From Methylocaldum sp002005105 (GTDB lineage: Bacteria; Pseudomonadota; Gammaproteobacteria; Methylococcales; Methylococcaceae): DNA of 64,000 nt. This document shows positions 17,420 to 25,295 of this stretch, piece after piece. Where the stretch lies: the NCBI RefSeq assembly GCF_051027545.1, contig NZ_CP194902.1:4092001-4156000 (forward strand), read 5' to 3'. The notes under the pieces were generated by a model. That model worked only from the letters and a program-made list of their open reading frames with translations, was not told the origin of the DNA and ran no database searches. The first letter of the stretch is position 1, and the number at the start of each line of letters is the position of its first letter. Position numbers and translations under genes: made by a program.

Positions 17420-17779
17420 GTCGTCACCCCGACAGGGAAGGGGCCGACTAAAGGCCCGTTTGCGATTGGAGTGCCGGGGTCCAGTGACCACGGATGGTTT
17501 CGACCGTTCACAATCCCTGTGAACTGGATTCATGCCGCACACTCCCTGTGCGGCACCCTACGGGCGCTTCGCGTGCAAATCGGCCTCGCCACGCTACGCC
17601 GTCCCGCTTCGCTCGCGAGTCCTGGGCAGTCCTTCCCTGGCCTGCCCGCTCGCCGCATTGCGCCTCGCCCTGCCGGTTTGTCCGGCACAAATTTGCCCGG
17701 AGCAAATTTGGACGTGCGCAGCACGGTCCGAAGGACGAACCCCAGGGATGGGGTGAGCAATCCCTGCCGGAATGACGGC
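17420..17779. repeat. 360-bp segment bounded by 19-bp imperfect inverted repeats, holding one GTTTGCGATTGG unit
   Basis: The left end GTCGTCACCCCGACAGGGA and the complement of the right end (GCCGTCATTCCGGCAGGGA) match at 15 of 19 positions. The same ends bound the GIY-YIG region at 34258-34823. Next to the left end is a hairpin GGGCC-GACTAAA-GGCCC (17441-17457) followed by GTTTGCGATTGG (17458-17469) and then the words TGCCGGGGTCCAGTG, also found at 34.4 kb. There is no recognisable gene inside; it may be a non-autonomous relative of the 34-kb element. Confidence 0.6.
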
Positions 17780-17868
17780 TTAACTTAATGGCATTGCGGC
17801 AGAGCCGGGGGTTTTCCCGTGATAAATAACGATGCGGCTGGTCATCGCTGCTCTCCCGGAGTGGGCCC

Positions 17869-19033
17869 ATGAATGGAATAATTTCGCACGACCACTCGTT
17901 CGGCTTGCTCCTGCTCGCCGCCATTGTCTGCCTTTCCGCCTGTTCGCTGCCCACGCGGCGACCCGCAGCCCCGCAAGCCTGGTCAGAAAAAGCCCAAGTC
18001 GTCGGTTTGCCCGGAATCCGTTACGTGGTTCGCACCGAGATGCCGGAATTTGCCCAAGATGCGATGGAAACCTTCTACCGGGAGCGCGCCTACCTTACCC
18101 GACAGAACCAGGCGGACACGCTTCCCCCGGCCAACTTCCTGGCCCTTTCGGGAGGGGGCGATAATGGGGCCTTCGGCGCCGGGCTCTTGTGCGGCTGGAC
18201 CGCGGGGGGGACCCGACCCGTATTCAAAGGCGTCACCGGCATCAGCACCGGCGCCTTGATCGCGCCGTTCGCATTTCTGGGACCGAAGTACGATTCGGCC
18301 CTAAGGGAGGTCTACGCCCAGTCCGCGCCCAAGGGTATTCTGGAGGCACGCTATTTTCTGGCGGCGATCTTCGAAGATGCCCTGGCCATTTTGTCCGGAT
18401 GCGCGTCCAGCGACGTCACCACGCGCCAGCCGTACACGGGCGAAAGGGTCGCCCGCCCCGACCGCATCATCGTCCATGACTTTGCCGCGACCTCCGCCGA
18501 TGTTCCGGCCGGGTCCGCTCTCGCGGGCCGATCTGCCGAACACCCGACGCCGCAAACGGCGGAGCAGATCGAGACCGGTCGCCAGCTGGGTGCTCATGTC
18601 GCGAAGGAGTTGGTCGCGGAGATCCGGGACATGGGGCTTCCGGCAGTGCGGGCCGCGGGTCGGCGACCTGGTAATCAGGGCCTATTCCGTCTCCATCGAC
18701 CCGGGCAGCGCCGGTGAGCGTGTGCTGGTCGGTTTCGGCTCCGGGGCCGCCGAGCTGAGGACGGTGGTAGAAGGCTATCTGATGACCAGGCAGGGTCTGC
18801 GCCGACTTGGATCGGGCCAACTCGAATCCGGGGGTAGCAAAACGCCAGGCATGCTGGTGGGCGTCGCAACCCTCGCCGCGACCGGAAACCCCATCAGCCT
18901 TATCGTCGGCGGCGCGTCGAAACTCAGGGGAGAGGAGAAAGGCTTGGAGACGATCGAAGGCGCCGCCCAGCGGACTGCCCAGGAAATCGCCGAGAAACTG
19001 CGGGTGAAATTCCAGGAACAGGGCTGGATCTGA
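17869..19033 (+). pseudogene. Patatin-like phospholipase fused to a DUF4410 lipoprotein, frameshifted
   Basis: The first frame (17869-18717) starts with a lipoprotein signal (LSAC) and a patatin domain with the oxyanion loop SGGGDNGAFG and nucleophile motif GISTG. The patatin domain stops after about 165 residues, before its catalytic Asp, and runs straight into the start of a DUF4410 protein: LSGCASSDVTTRQ looks like that protein's own lipobox, now internal. At about 18650 the frame is lost; the rest of DUF4410 (VGDLVIRAYSVSIDPGSAGE onward) continues in the +1 frame to 19033. A deletion that fused two neighbouring genes, followed by a 1- or 2-nt indel, explains this. It is probably not functional as either enzyme. 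Confidence 0.8.
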
Positions 19034-19058
19034 TCGGGTGAAACGACAAGGGGGTCGT

Positions 19059-20990
19059 ATGAAGGCTTCGAAGCATTCAGCAAAGCAGCGATGGCTCGTA
19101 CCGACCGTGCCATGGATTTTGAGGCTCGCCGGCCTCGCATTGGTCCTTTCCGGATGCGCGACGCCGGTCGGCGTGAGGCACGTGGACATCCAGACCGCCT
19201 ATCGCATTCATACCGAGAGCGCGCTCTCGGCGGAGCAGCCGTCGGAGCCCTCGAAAATGGTGCTCAGGCGCTTAGGGCTCCTGGATCGGTTCGGCGCGGA
19301 ACCGGCGGCGGTGCTCGCCGAACTCCATCGCGGGCTAAACCCGTCGGGGGACGACGACCGCCTGTTCGCGCTGGCGGAGCTGTCCTTTCTCCATGCCGAC
19401 CGCACGAACGACCGCGCCTACTTCCTGGCTTCGGCCGTGTACGCCTGGGCGCTGCTGTTCCCGGACGACGCCGCCGGCACGCCTCTCCAGCCGTGGGACC
19501 CCCGCTTCCGGCTGGCGTACGATCTGTATAACCAGGCGGTCGCCAAAGGCTTGGCCGCCCACGGCAAGGGCGTGGACAAGAACGAGGTGCGGCTGACGCC
19601 CGGTGTGTACAAGCTTCCCTTCGGAACCTTGGCGGTAAGCCTGGACGAAACCGGGCTGACGTGGGGAGGCTACCGGCTTGACCGATTCATCCCGACGACC
19701 ACCCTGGAAGTTCGGGGCCTCCGGAACCGCTACCGCACCCCCGGCCTCGGCGCGCCCCTGGCGGCGAGCCTTGCGGAGAGACAGGCATCGGCGAAGGTGG
19801 TCGGCTCGGAACGCCTTGGCCCCCGTACCAAGGTCCCGGTCACCGCGCTGCTGCGTTTCGAGCATGCCCGTGCCAGCCTGGGCGAGGGGCGGATCCGGGG
19901 GCGGATCGAGGTGTACGCCGCCGATCAGACTTCGACGGTGCAGGTGAACGGGCGGGACCAGCCCCTCGAATCCGACCCGACGGCGGCACTTGCCTACCAG
20001 CTCGAAGGCAGCCCGATCTACGCCGCGGAGATCCAGGGATTTCTCCGGGGCGGTGCCTTCCGGGGCCTGATGCCGCGCGACCGCGCCCAGGATGGCCTGG
20101 CCATGATGCAACCTTACCGGTCCGGGAAGATTCCGGTGGTGCTAGTGCACGGGACGGCCTCCAGCCCCGCGCGCTGGGCCGAACTGTTCAACGAACTCCA
20201 GGGCGATCCGCGCATCCGTGAGCGGTTCCATATCTGGCTGTTTCTCTACGATACCGGCAACCCCATCGCCTACTCGGCGGGTCAACTGCGGGCGGCACTG
20301 ACGGCCGCGGTGAAGGAATTCGATCCCGAGGGCAAGGACCCGGCCCTGCGCGACATGGTGGTGATCGGGCACAGCCAGGGGGGGCTTCTGACCAAGCTCG
20401 CCGCGATCGACAGCGGCAGCCGATTCTGGGATCGCGTCAGCAGCAAGCCTTTCGATTCCATCCAGGTCGACCCCAAGACCCGCGAACTCCTCCGGCAGAC
20501 GGCGTTCTACACGCCCCTGCCCTTCGTCGGGCGGGTGGTATTCGTAGCGACCCCCCACCACGGCGCGCTGCTGGCCTCCGGCCGGATCGGCGCCATCGCG
20601 GCCTGGCTCGTGACCTTGCCGGTGGGCGTATTCAGCCAGGTCGCGCAAGCCGCCACTTTGACCGGGGATGAAAAGCTGATCGCGCTGCTTCGCCGGCCCC
20701 CGACGGCCGTCGACAACATGAATCCGGAGAACCCCGGCCTCCAAGTCCTGCAAACCATCCGGGTCGACCCCCGGATTCCCGCCCATTCCATCATCTGCGT
20801 CAAGGGCGACGGCCCCAAGGAGGCGGGAGACGATGGCGTGGTGGCCTACCGGAGCGCCCACATCGACGAGGCGGTTACGGAAAAGGTGGTCCGATCGGAC
20901 CACTCCTGCCAGGGAAAGCCCGAGGTCATCGAGGACATCCGGCGCATCCTGCTCGAGCACGCGGCGGCATTCGAGGGGCGCCGCCCATGA
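19059..20990 (+). CDS. Alpha/beta-hydrolase lipoprotein, lipase/esterase-like
   Basis: About 643 residues from the ATG behind AGGGGG (a GTG 7 codons earlier is less likely). Signal with lipobox LSGC. The N-terminal 330 residues are helical then beta-rich without a named domain. The hydrolase domain follows, with VVLVHGTASSPARW (oxyanion region), nucleophile elbow IGHSQGG, VFVATPHHGA, and a late Ser-Asp-His (VRSDHSCQGKPEVI) that fits the catalytic His. It is likely surface- or periplasm-facing on a lipid anchor; the substrate is unknown. The stop overlaps the next start by ATGA, and it follows the broken patatin/DUF4410 gene, giving a cluster of envelope lipid-active proteins. Confidence 0.85.
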   Translation: MKASKHSAKQRWLVPTVPWILRLAGLALVLSGCATPVGVRHVDIQTAYRIHTESALSAEQPSEPSKMVLRRLGLLDRFGAEPAAVLAELHRGLNPSGDDDRLFALAELSFLHADRTNDRAYFLASAVYAWALLFPDDAAGTPLQPWDPRFRLAYDLYNQAVAKGLAAHGKGVDKNEVRLTPGVYKLPFGTLAVSLDETGLTWGGYRLDRFIPTTTLEVRGLRNRYRTPGLGAPLAASLAERQASAKVVGSERLGPRTKVPVTALLRFEHARASLGEGRIRGRIEVYAADQTSTVQVNGRDQPLESDPTAALAYQLEGSPIYAAEIQGFLRGGAFRGLMPRDRAQDGLAMMQPYRSGKIPVVLVHGTASSPARWAELFNELQGDPRIRERFHIWLFLYDTGNPIAYSAGQLRAALTAAVKEFDPEGKDPALRDMVVIGHSQGGLLTKLAAIDSGSRFWDRVSSKPFDSIQVDPKTRELLRQTAFYTPLPFVGRVVFVATPHHGALLASGRIGAIAAWLVTLPVGVFSQVAQAATLTGDEKLIALLRRPPTAVDNMNPENPGLQVLQTIRVDPRIPAHSIICVKGDGPKEAGDDGVVAYRSAHIDEAVTEKVVRSDHSCQGKPEVIEDIRRILLEHAAAFEGRRP

Positions 20991-21991
20991 GGCGCCTGAT
21001 CGGCGCGATCGTTGGCCTGGTCCTGGCCGGCCTCGTGATGGCCGGCGCTACCGCCTGGGGAGCGCTGGTCCTTTATTACCTGGGGGCGGGATCGGCCGGG
21101 GTCCGCACGGCGGCAGCCTGGAGCTTTGCCGCCGTCGGGCTGGCGGCCTTGATCGCCCTGTTCGTCCGGCGGACTCGCCGGCTCGCGGGAGTAGGTTTCG
21201 CCATGGCCCTCGTGCCGGTCCTGGTCGTCTGGGGCGGCGCGACGCCCTCCAACGACCGCGACTGGCAGCCGGAGGTGGCCGTGCTTCCCTATGCCACCCT
21301 CGACGGCGACCGTGTGACCGTCCATAACATCCGCAATTTCGACTACCGCACGGAGACCGATTTCACGCCCGCCTACTACGACCGCAGCTTCGACCTTCGG
21401 CGCCTGGACCGGGTCGATCTCGTCGCCTCCTACTGGATGGGGCCGGCCATCGCCCATTTGTTCGTCACCTTCGGCTTCGGGGACGATCACCTGGCCATCT
21501 CCATCGAGGTACGGAAGGATCGCACCAGGCCCTATGCGACGCTCCCCGGCCTCTTCCGGCAGTACGAACTGGTGTACGTCGTCGCCGACGAGCGCGACGC
21601 CATCCGGGTGCGGACGAACTACCGGAAGGATCCGCCGGAAGACGTTTATCTGTTCCGGGTGATCGCGCCGATCGAGAACGGCCGCCGCGTCTTCCTCGAC
21701 TATATGCGCGACATCAACGAACTGCGTGAACATCCCCGCTTCTACAACACGCTCACGACCAACTGCACCACCCTGATTCTCACCCATGCGGCCGTGAATC
21801 CCGGCCACCTCCCGTATTCATGGAAGGTGCTGCTGAGCGGGTATGCCCCGGAGTACGCCTACGAGAGGGGACGCCTCGACCGGAGCCTGCCCTTCGAGGA
21901 ACTCAAGCGGCGCTCGCATATCAATGCAGCGGCGCGGGCGGCGGACCAGGCGCCGGACTTTTCCCGGCGGATCAGGGCGGGCTTTCCGTAA
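20987..21991 (+). CDS. DUF4105 (Lnb N-terminal-like) membrane-anchored protein
   Basis: 334 residues. Two to three N-terminal membrane helices (residues 5-80) are followed by an extracytoplasmic DUF4105 domain with the signature HNIRNFDYRTETDFTPAYY and the later YNTLTTNCTT, whose Cys is the candidate nucleophile of this papain-like family. Related domains are found in an intramolecular lipoprotein transacylase (Lnb) of Gram-positives; the role in Gram-negatives is not established. It is coupled by ATGA to the hydrolase lipoprotein, suggesting a shared lipid-modifying job. Confidence 0.82.
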   Translation: MRRLIGAIVGLVLAGLVMAGATAWGALVLYYLGAGSAGVRTAAAWSFAAVGLAALIALFVRRTRRLAGVGFAMALVPVLVVWGGATPSNDRDWQPEVAVLPYATLDGDRVTVHNIRNFDYRTETDFTPAYYDRSFDLRRLDRVDLVASYWMGPAIAHLFVTFGFGDDHLAISIEVRKDRTRPYATLPGLFRQYELVYVVADERDAIRVRTNYRKDPPEDVYLFRVIAPIENGRRVFLDYMRDINELREHPRFYNTLTTNCTTLILTHAAVNPGHLPYSWKVLLSGYAPEYAYERGRLDRSLPFEELKRRSHINAAARAADQAPDFSRRIRAGFP

Positions 21992-22132
21992 CAAGGAAAC
22001 TTGCTTCAGAATGCGGGAGTGAGGATGAACGCAGCGGCGAAGGCGCCGGGATCTATCGTCGCGATGAACCGATACGCTTCCGCTTCTCTATGCAATGAAA
22101 ATTTCACAACCACCCAAGGATAGGAGTAACGC

Positions 22133-22636
22133 ATGAAAACCAAACTGTTGTCCCTCGCATTCGCGGTCGCAGCGGTCAGCTTGCTGATCAGTCACGGGGC
22201 ACAAGCCGAAACAGCCCCCGCCGAAGCTACCGGGCAAGACGCACTCGCCCTGTTTCGCGCCAGTACCCGCATAGACAGGCGGGATTTCGTCAAGCAGTCG
22301 ATGAATCTGAGCGAAGAACAAGGCAAGAAGTTTTGGAGCCTGTACCACCAATACGAAGCCGACTTGATGAAGCTGAACGACAAACGCTTAGCCGTGATCA
22401 AGGATTATGCGGATACCTTTGAAAACATGAGCGAGTCAAAGGCCGACGAACTCGTCAAGCGTTCCCTCGATTTTCGCAAAGCGCGGATTGCGCTGCTCGA
22501 TAAGTACTACGGCAAAATCGCAAAAGCGACATCGAAGGCTGTCGGAGCACGGTTTCTACAAGTGGAAAGCGTCTTGCAGGGAGCCGGGGACGTGGTTGTC
22601 GGTTCCTCAATCCCCTTGATGCCGAAAGAGCGCTAG
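22133..22636 (+). CDS. Periplasmic helical protein, unknown family (Spy/CpxP-like in build)
   Basis: 167 residues with a signal peptide (MKTKLLSLAFAVAAVSLL, cleavage after HGAQA). The mature chain is almost entirely helical and charged, with segments such as LSEEQGKKFWSLYHQYEADL resembling the helical periplasmic chaperones of the Spy/CpxP kind, but their LTxxQ motifs are not evident. AGGAG precedes the ATG. The function is inferred only from its build. Confidence 0.7.
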   Translation: MKTKLLSLAFAVAAVSLLISHGAQAETAPAEATGQDALALFRASTRIDRRDFVKQSMNLSEEQGKKFWSLYHQYEADLMKLNDKRLAVIKDYADTFENMSESKADELVKRSLDFRKARIALLDKYYGKIAKATSKAVGARFLQVESVLQGAGDVVVGSSIPLMPKER

Positions 22637-22664
22637 CGCATTTTCCGCCGCGGCGTAGCGCCCG

Positions 22665-22735
22665 GTAGATCGGCAATCCTTTGCCGACCTACCGGGTCTA
22701 CGAGGGGCTTGGTCGGCAAAGGTTTGCCGCACTAC
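22665..22735. repeat. GTAGGTCGGCAA-family palindromic repeat
   Basis: GTAGATCGGCAATCC-TTTGCCGACCTACC, then a second, weaker copy CTTGGTCGGCAAAGG-TTTGCCG. Members of the same family occur at about 26415-26440, 54422-54448, 56790-56815, 56876-56890, 63355-63370 and 63436-63460. They always lie between genes. Confidence 0.75.
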
Positions 22736-22974
22736 AACCCTTGGAAGCGCCACGCCGAACCGGAAAATGCTCAAGAGGCTTAGGACAGGTTGGATGCGCT
22801 CCATGAAAGGTATGAGCGAAGACGAATTTCGTATGGACTACACTGCCGCCCAGCCGTTTTCCGAGGCGTTCGGCATCGGCTTGACCGGTTTCGATTGCGA
22901 TCTGCTACGCTCGATCAGTGATTCGACGCACGGTTCGGCGTCAAAAGCAGTTCAGAAGGAGCCGGCCTCTCCGT

Positions 22975-23079
22975 CTAAGTACATTCCGCAAATATTTGCG
23001 GAATCTCGACAGATTGGCTTGATTGGCGGGGTTGTCCTGCAGGTTGCCTATGCCGCAAGACTTCCCTGAATGTACTTAG
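22975..23079. repeat. 105-bp inverted-repeat element with an internal 22-bp palindrome, hit by the IS
   Basis: The ends are CTAAGTACATTC (22975-22986) and its exact complement GAATGTACTTAG (23068-23079). Next to the left end, ATTCCGCAAAT is followed directly by its reverse complement (22983-23004), a perfect 22-bp palindrome. The IS5-type element begins inside the right-hand TTA of this repeat. It is non-coding; an overlapping frame at 22767-23069 is not convincing. Confidence 0.65.
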
Positions 23080-23152
23080 AGCCTATCCCAGTAGGAACAA
23101 AAGCGTGATGAGCGACCTCTAATGCCGAAATTTCGAGTCAAGAGGGGCTCTT

Positions 23153-23575
23153 ATGGGACTGGTGACGAAAGATGATGGCTGGCGCATTCCGGATGAGCTG
23201 TGGGAACGGATGGAACCGCTCTTGCCGCCGCGTAAACCGCATCCGCTCGGGTGCCATAACCCGCGGGTGCCGGACCGACAGGCGATGAATGCGATCTTGT
23301 TTGTGCTCCGGACCGGGTGTCAGTGGAATGCGCTGAACGCCACCGGGATTTGCTCCAGCAGTTCGGCCCATCGCCGCTTTGTCGAGTGGACCGAAGCCGG
23401 GGTGTTCCAGGCGTTCTGGCGCGAAGGACTGCTGACTTATGATGCGTTGAAGGGCTTGGACTGGTCGTGGTTGGCCATGGATGGGGCCATGACGAAAGCG
23501 CCGTTGGCGGGTTCAAAAAAACGGGACCGAATCCGACCGACCGGGGCAAACAAGGTGCGAAGCGAAGCCTGTTAA
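23153..23575 (+). CDS. IS5-family transposase, N-terminal frame (orfA)
   Basis: 140 residues with the N-terminal helix-rich DNA-binding region of IS5-type transposases (WERMEPLLPPRKPHPLG) and the first catalytic Asp in WLAMDGA. The frame passes a run of seven A (23515-23521) in the phase A-AAA-AAA, where a -1 slip would move ribosomes into orfB. Without the slip it ends at 23575. Confidence 0.88.
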   Translation: MGLVTKDDGWRIPDELWERMEPLLPPRKPHPLGCHNPRVPDRQAMNAILFVLRTGCQWNALNATGICSSSSAHRRFVEWTEAGVFQAFWREGLLTYDALKGLDWSWLAMDGAMTKAPLAGSKKRDRIRPTGANKVRSEAC

Positions 23576-23985
23576 CCGATGGCGCGGGCCTGCCGCTGAG
23601 TGTGGTGATTGCCGGCGCCAATCGGCACGACCTGAAGCTGGCGCGGTCCACCTTGGCGGCCATCGGCGTCCCGCGCCCTGTACCCACGCCGGAGCAGCCG
23701 CAAGGCTTGTGCCTGGACAAAGGCTATGACTATGACGAGGTGAGGGACTTGGCCAAGGCCTTTCAGTTTACCGCTCACATTCGAGCGCGCGGTGAGGAGG
23801 CCGAAGCGATCAAGAAGGAAGCCGGTTTCAAGGCGCGGCGCTGGGTGGTCGAACGGACCCACAGCTGGCTCAACCGATTCCGCCGGATTTTGATCCGCTG
23901 GGAAAAACGAACCGACACCTATCTTGCCATGCTGCACTTGGCCTGCGGCATCATTACTTGGCGGGCAACGGGTCTACTGGGATAG
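23467..23985 (+). CDS. IS5-family transposase, C-terminal frame (orfB)
   Basis: The second frame, -1 relative to orfA, contributes the catalytic core: the second Asp in LTDGAGLPLSVVIAGANRHD (part), KGYDYDEVR, and the Glu in RRWVVERTHSWLNRFRR. It is translated as a fusion with orfA after slippage at the A7 run; the overlap before the run is a shadow. The domain order and the DDE set are complete, giving a full transposase of about 277 residues. Confidence 0.85.
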   Translation: MVGHGWGHDESAVGGFKKTGPNPTDRGKQGAKRSLLTDGAGLPLSVVIAGANRHDLKLARSTLAAIGVPRPVPTPEQPQGLCLDKGYDYDEVRDLAKAFQFTAHIRARGEEAEAIKKEAGFKARRWVVERTHSWLNRFRRILIRWEKRTDTYLAMLHLACGIITWRATGLLG

Positions 23986-24125
23986 GCTCTTAGAAGCCGT
24001 AATGGGAACGCGGCTACCTCGAGCTCCGGAGGTGGGAGGGTGTGAAGGGCTGCCGCAGGAGGCGGTGTAGGTGTTCAACCAGCAGGTGAAGGATCTCAAG
24101 GACGAGAAGATCGCAGGGAGGAGCG

Positions 24126-25043
24126 ATGATGGACCGAGTTTCGTCTTGGCATGGGGCCAGGTGCGCCCTGTTTGTTGTAGTTACGGTCGCGCTGGCAGGC
24201 TGTGCTGGCGACCGGCTGAACGCGGAGTTGGGCCGCGCCATTACGTTTGGGCAGGTAACCAGCCTCGGTGACCCCAGATTCTCACGGGGGAACGCCAAAA
24301 AAGGCCTGTGGCACCCGCTCGATTTCCTGTGGGAAGCGAAACCGGGTCTCTATTTTCTGGGAGCCTACCGCCCCGAAAAGACACCGGTTCTGTTCGTGCA
24401 CGGCATCAACGGCACGCCCGTGGACTTTGCTTATCTGATCGAGCACATGGATCACAATCGGTACCAACCCTGGGTTTTTTACTACCCGTCCGGCGCCCGC
24501 CTCGACACAGTCGGCTTCTATCTCGACCAGATGGTGCGACGGCTGAAGGCCCGCCATCCCGTTCGCAAGCTGTTCGTCGTGGCACACAGCATGGGAGGAC
24601 TGGTGGCAAGGAGTTTCATCCTGCAGCATGCCGAGACCCGATGGGATCATCTCGTTTCGGTATTTGTTTCCATCGCTTCCCCGTGGGACGGCCACCCTGC
24701 CGCCTGGTGGGGAGTGGATTATGCACCTAGGCCCATTAGTGTTTGGTACGACATGGCACCGGGGAGTGAATTCTTGACCCGGCTTTTCTATCGGAACGTG
24801 AATGAGAAATCCGAACGCCGTATGCTTCCCGTCGACTCGGCTTACCACCTTATTTTCGGATTTCTGCCTACGGAATCCGACGATGGTGCGATCAGCCTGA
24901 GCAGCCAGTTGCGCTGGGAAGCTCAAGAGGAAGCAGTGCATTGCTACGGAGTTTCGGAATCACATGTGAACATCCTCAAAAGCCCCCGAACATCGAAACT
25001 GCTCAATCGAATTTTGGCGAACTCGGAATTCAATTCGCCTTAA
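24126..25043 (+). CDS. Alpha/beta-hydrolase lipoprotein, triacylglycerol lipase-like
   Basis: 305 residues with an ATG (second ATG adjacent) after GGGAGGAG. Signal with lipobox LAGC. The hydrolase fold shows VLFVHGINGTPVDF (oxyanion), nucleophile Ser in VAHSMGG, an Asp in ESDDGAISL and a His in VSESHVNIL, so the triad is complete. It is probably membrane-anchored in the envelope; the substrate is unknown. Its stop codon lies in the first bases of a MITE, so the native C-terminus may have been slightly altered. Confidence 0.85.
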   Translation: MMDRVSSWHGARCALFVVVTVALAGCAGDRLNAELGRAITFGQVTSLGDPRFSRGNAKKGLWHPLDFLWEAKPGLYFLGAYRPEKTPVLFVHGINGTPVDFAYLIEHMDHNRYQPWVFYYPSGARLDTVGFYLDQMVRRLKARHPVRKLFVVAHSMGGLVARSFILQHAETRWDHLVSVFVSIASPWDGHPAAWWGVDYAPRPISVWYDMAPGSEFLTRLFYRNVNEKSERRMLPVDSAYHLIFGFLPTESDDGAISLSSQLRWEAQEEAVHCYGVSESHVNILKSPRTSKLLNRILANSEFNSP

Positions 25044-25205
25044 GGAAGTTCTGAACAAGCGGACTCCGTTCATGCCCCTTCGACAGGCTCAGGAGAGCGT
25101 TCGACAAGCCGGTCCTGAGCCGAGCCGAAGGGCTCACCACGAACGGAATCAATACGTTACCGTTCGTCCTGAGCCTGTCGAAGGACTTATTCAGAGATTC
25201 CTTAA
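25040..25205. repeat. 166-bp MITE-like element, copy 1
   Basis: The ends TTAAGGAAGTTCTGAACAAG and the complement of CTTATTCAGAGATTCCTTAA form an imperfect terminal inverted repeat. The middle is built from CCTTCGACAGGCTCAGGA palindromes. A second copy with the same ends is at 48313-48471. It supplies the stop codon of the lipase gene before it. Confidence 0.8.
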
Positions 25206-25295
25206 GTCGTAGCCAGGCGTGATGCGGAAGGCTATTTGATTGGCATGGCGTTGTCGGAAAATACATTGTTTGCGGCTCCCATAAGTGGATGCGGC

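Larger units (their letters stand above)
16919..17868. other. 950-bp gap without a recognisable gene; repeat rich from 17348
   Basis: Several frames over 60 codons exist on both strands, but they overlap one another and have no homology I can name, signal or ribosome site. The right half is made of hairpin repeats and inverted-repeat ends listed separately. I see no protein gene here. Confidence 0.6.
23079..23989 (+). mobile_element. IS5-family insertion sequence, 911 bp, with target duplication TTA
   Basis: The terminal inverted repeats are GAGCCTATCCCAGTAG at the left and its complement CTACTGGGATAGGCTC at the right. They are flanked on both sides by TTA (23076-23078 and 23990-23992), the 3-bp duplication expected for this family. 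It carries two overlapping frames joined by a slippery A-run. Ends, duplication and frames are all intact, so it looks recent and potentially active. Confidence 0.92.

Noticed and set aside
17471..17954. Several overlapping frames on both strands
   Set aside because: They lie in the repeat-bounded segment, contradict one another and lack start signals.
22767..23069. 100-codon frame before the IS
   Set aside because: It runs through the inverted-repeat element and its palindrome, and has no family or convincing ribosome site.
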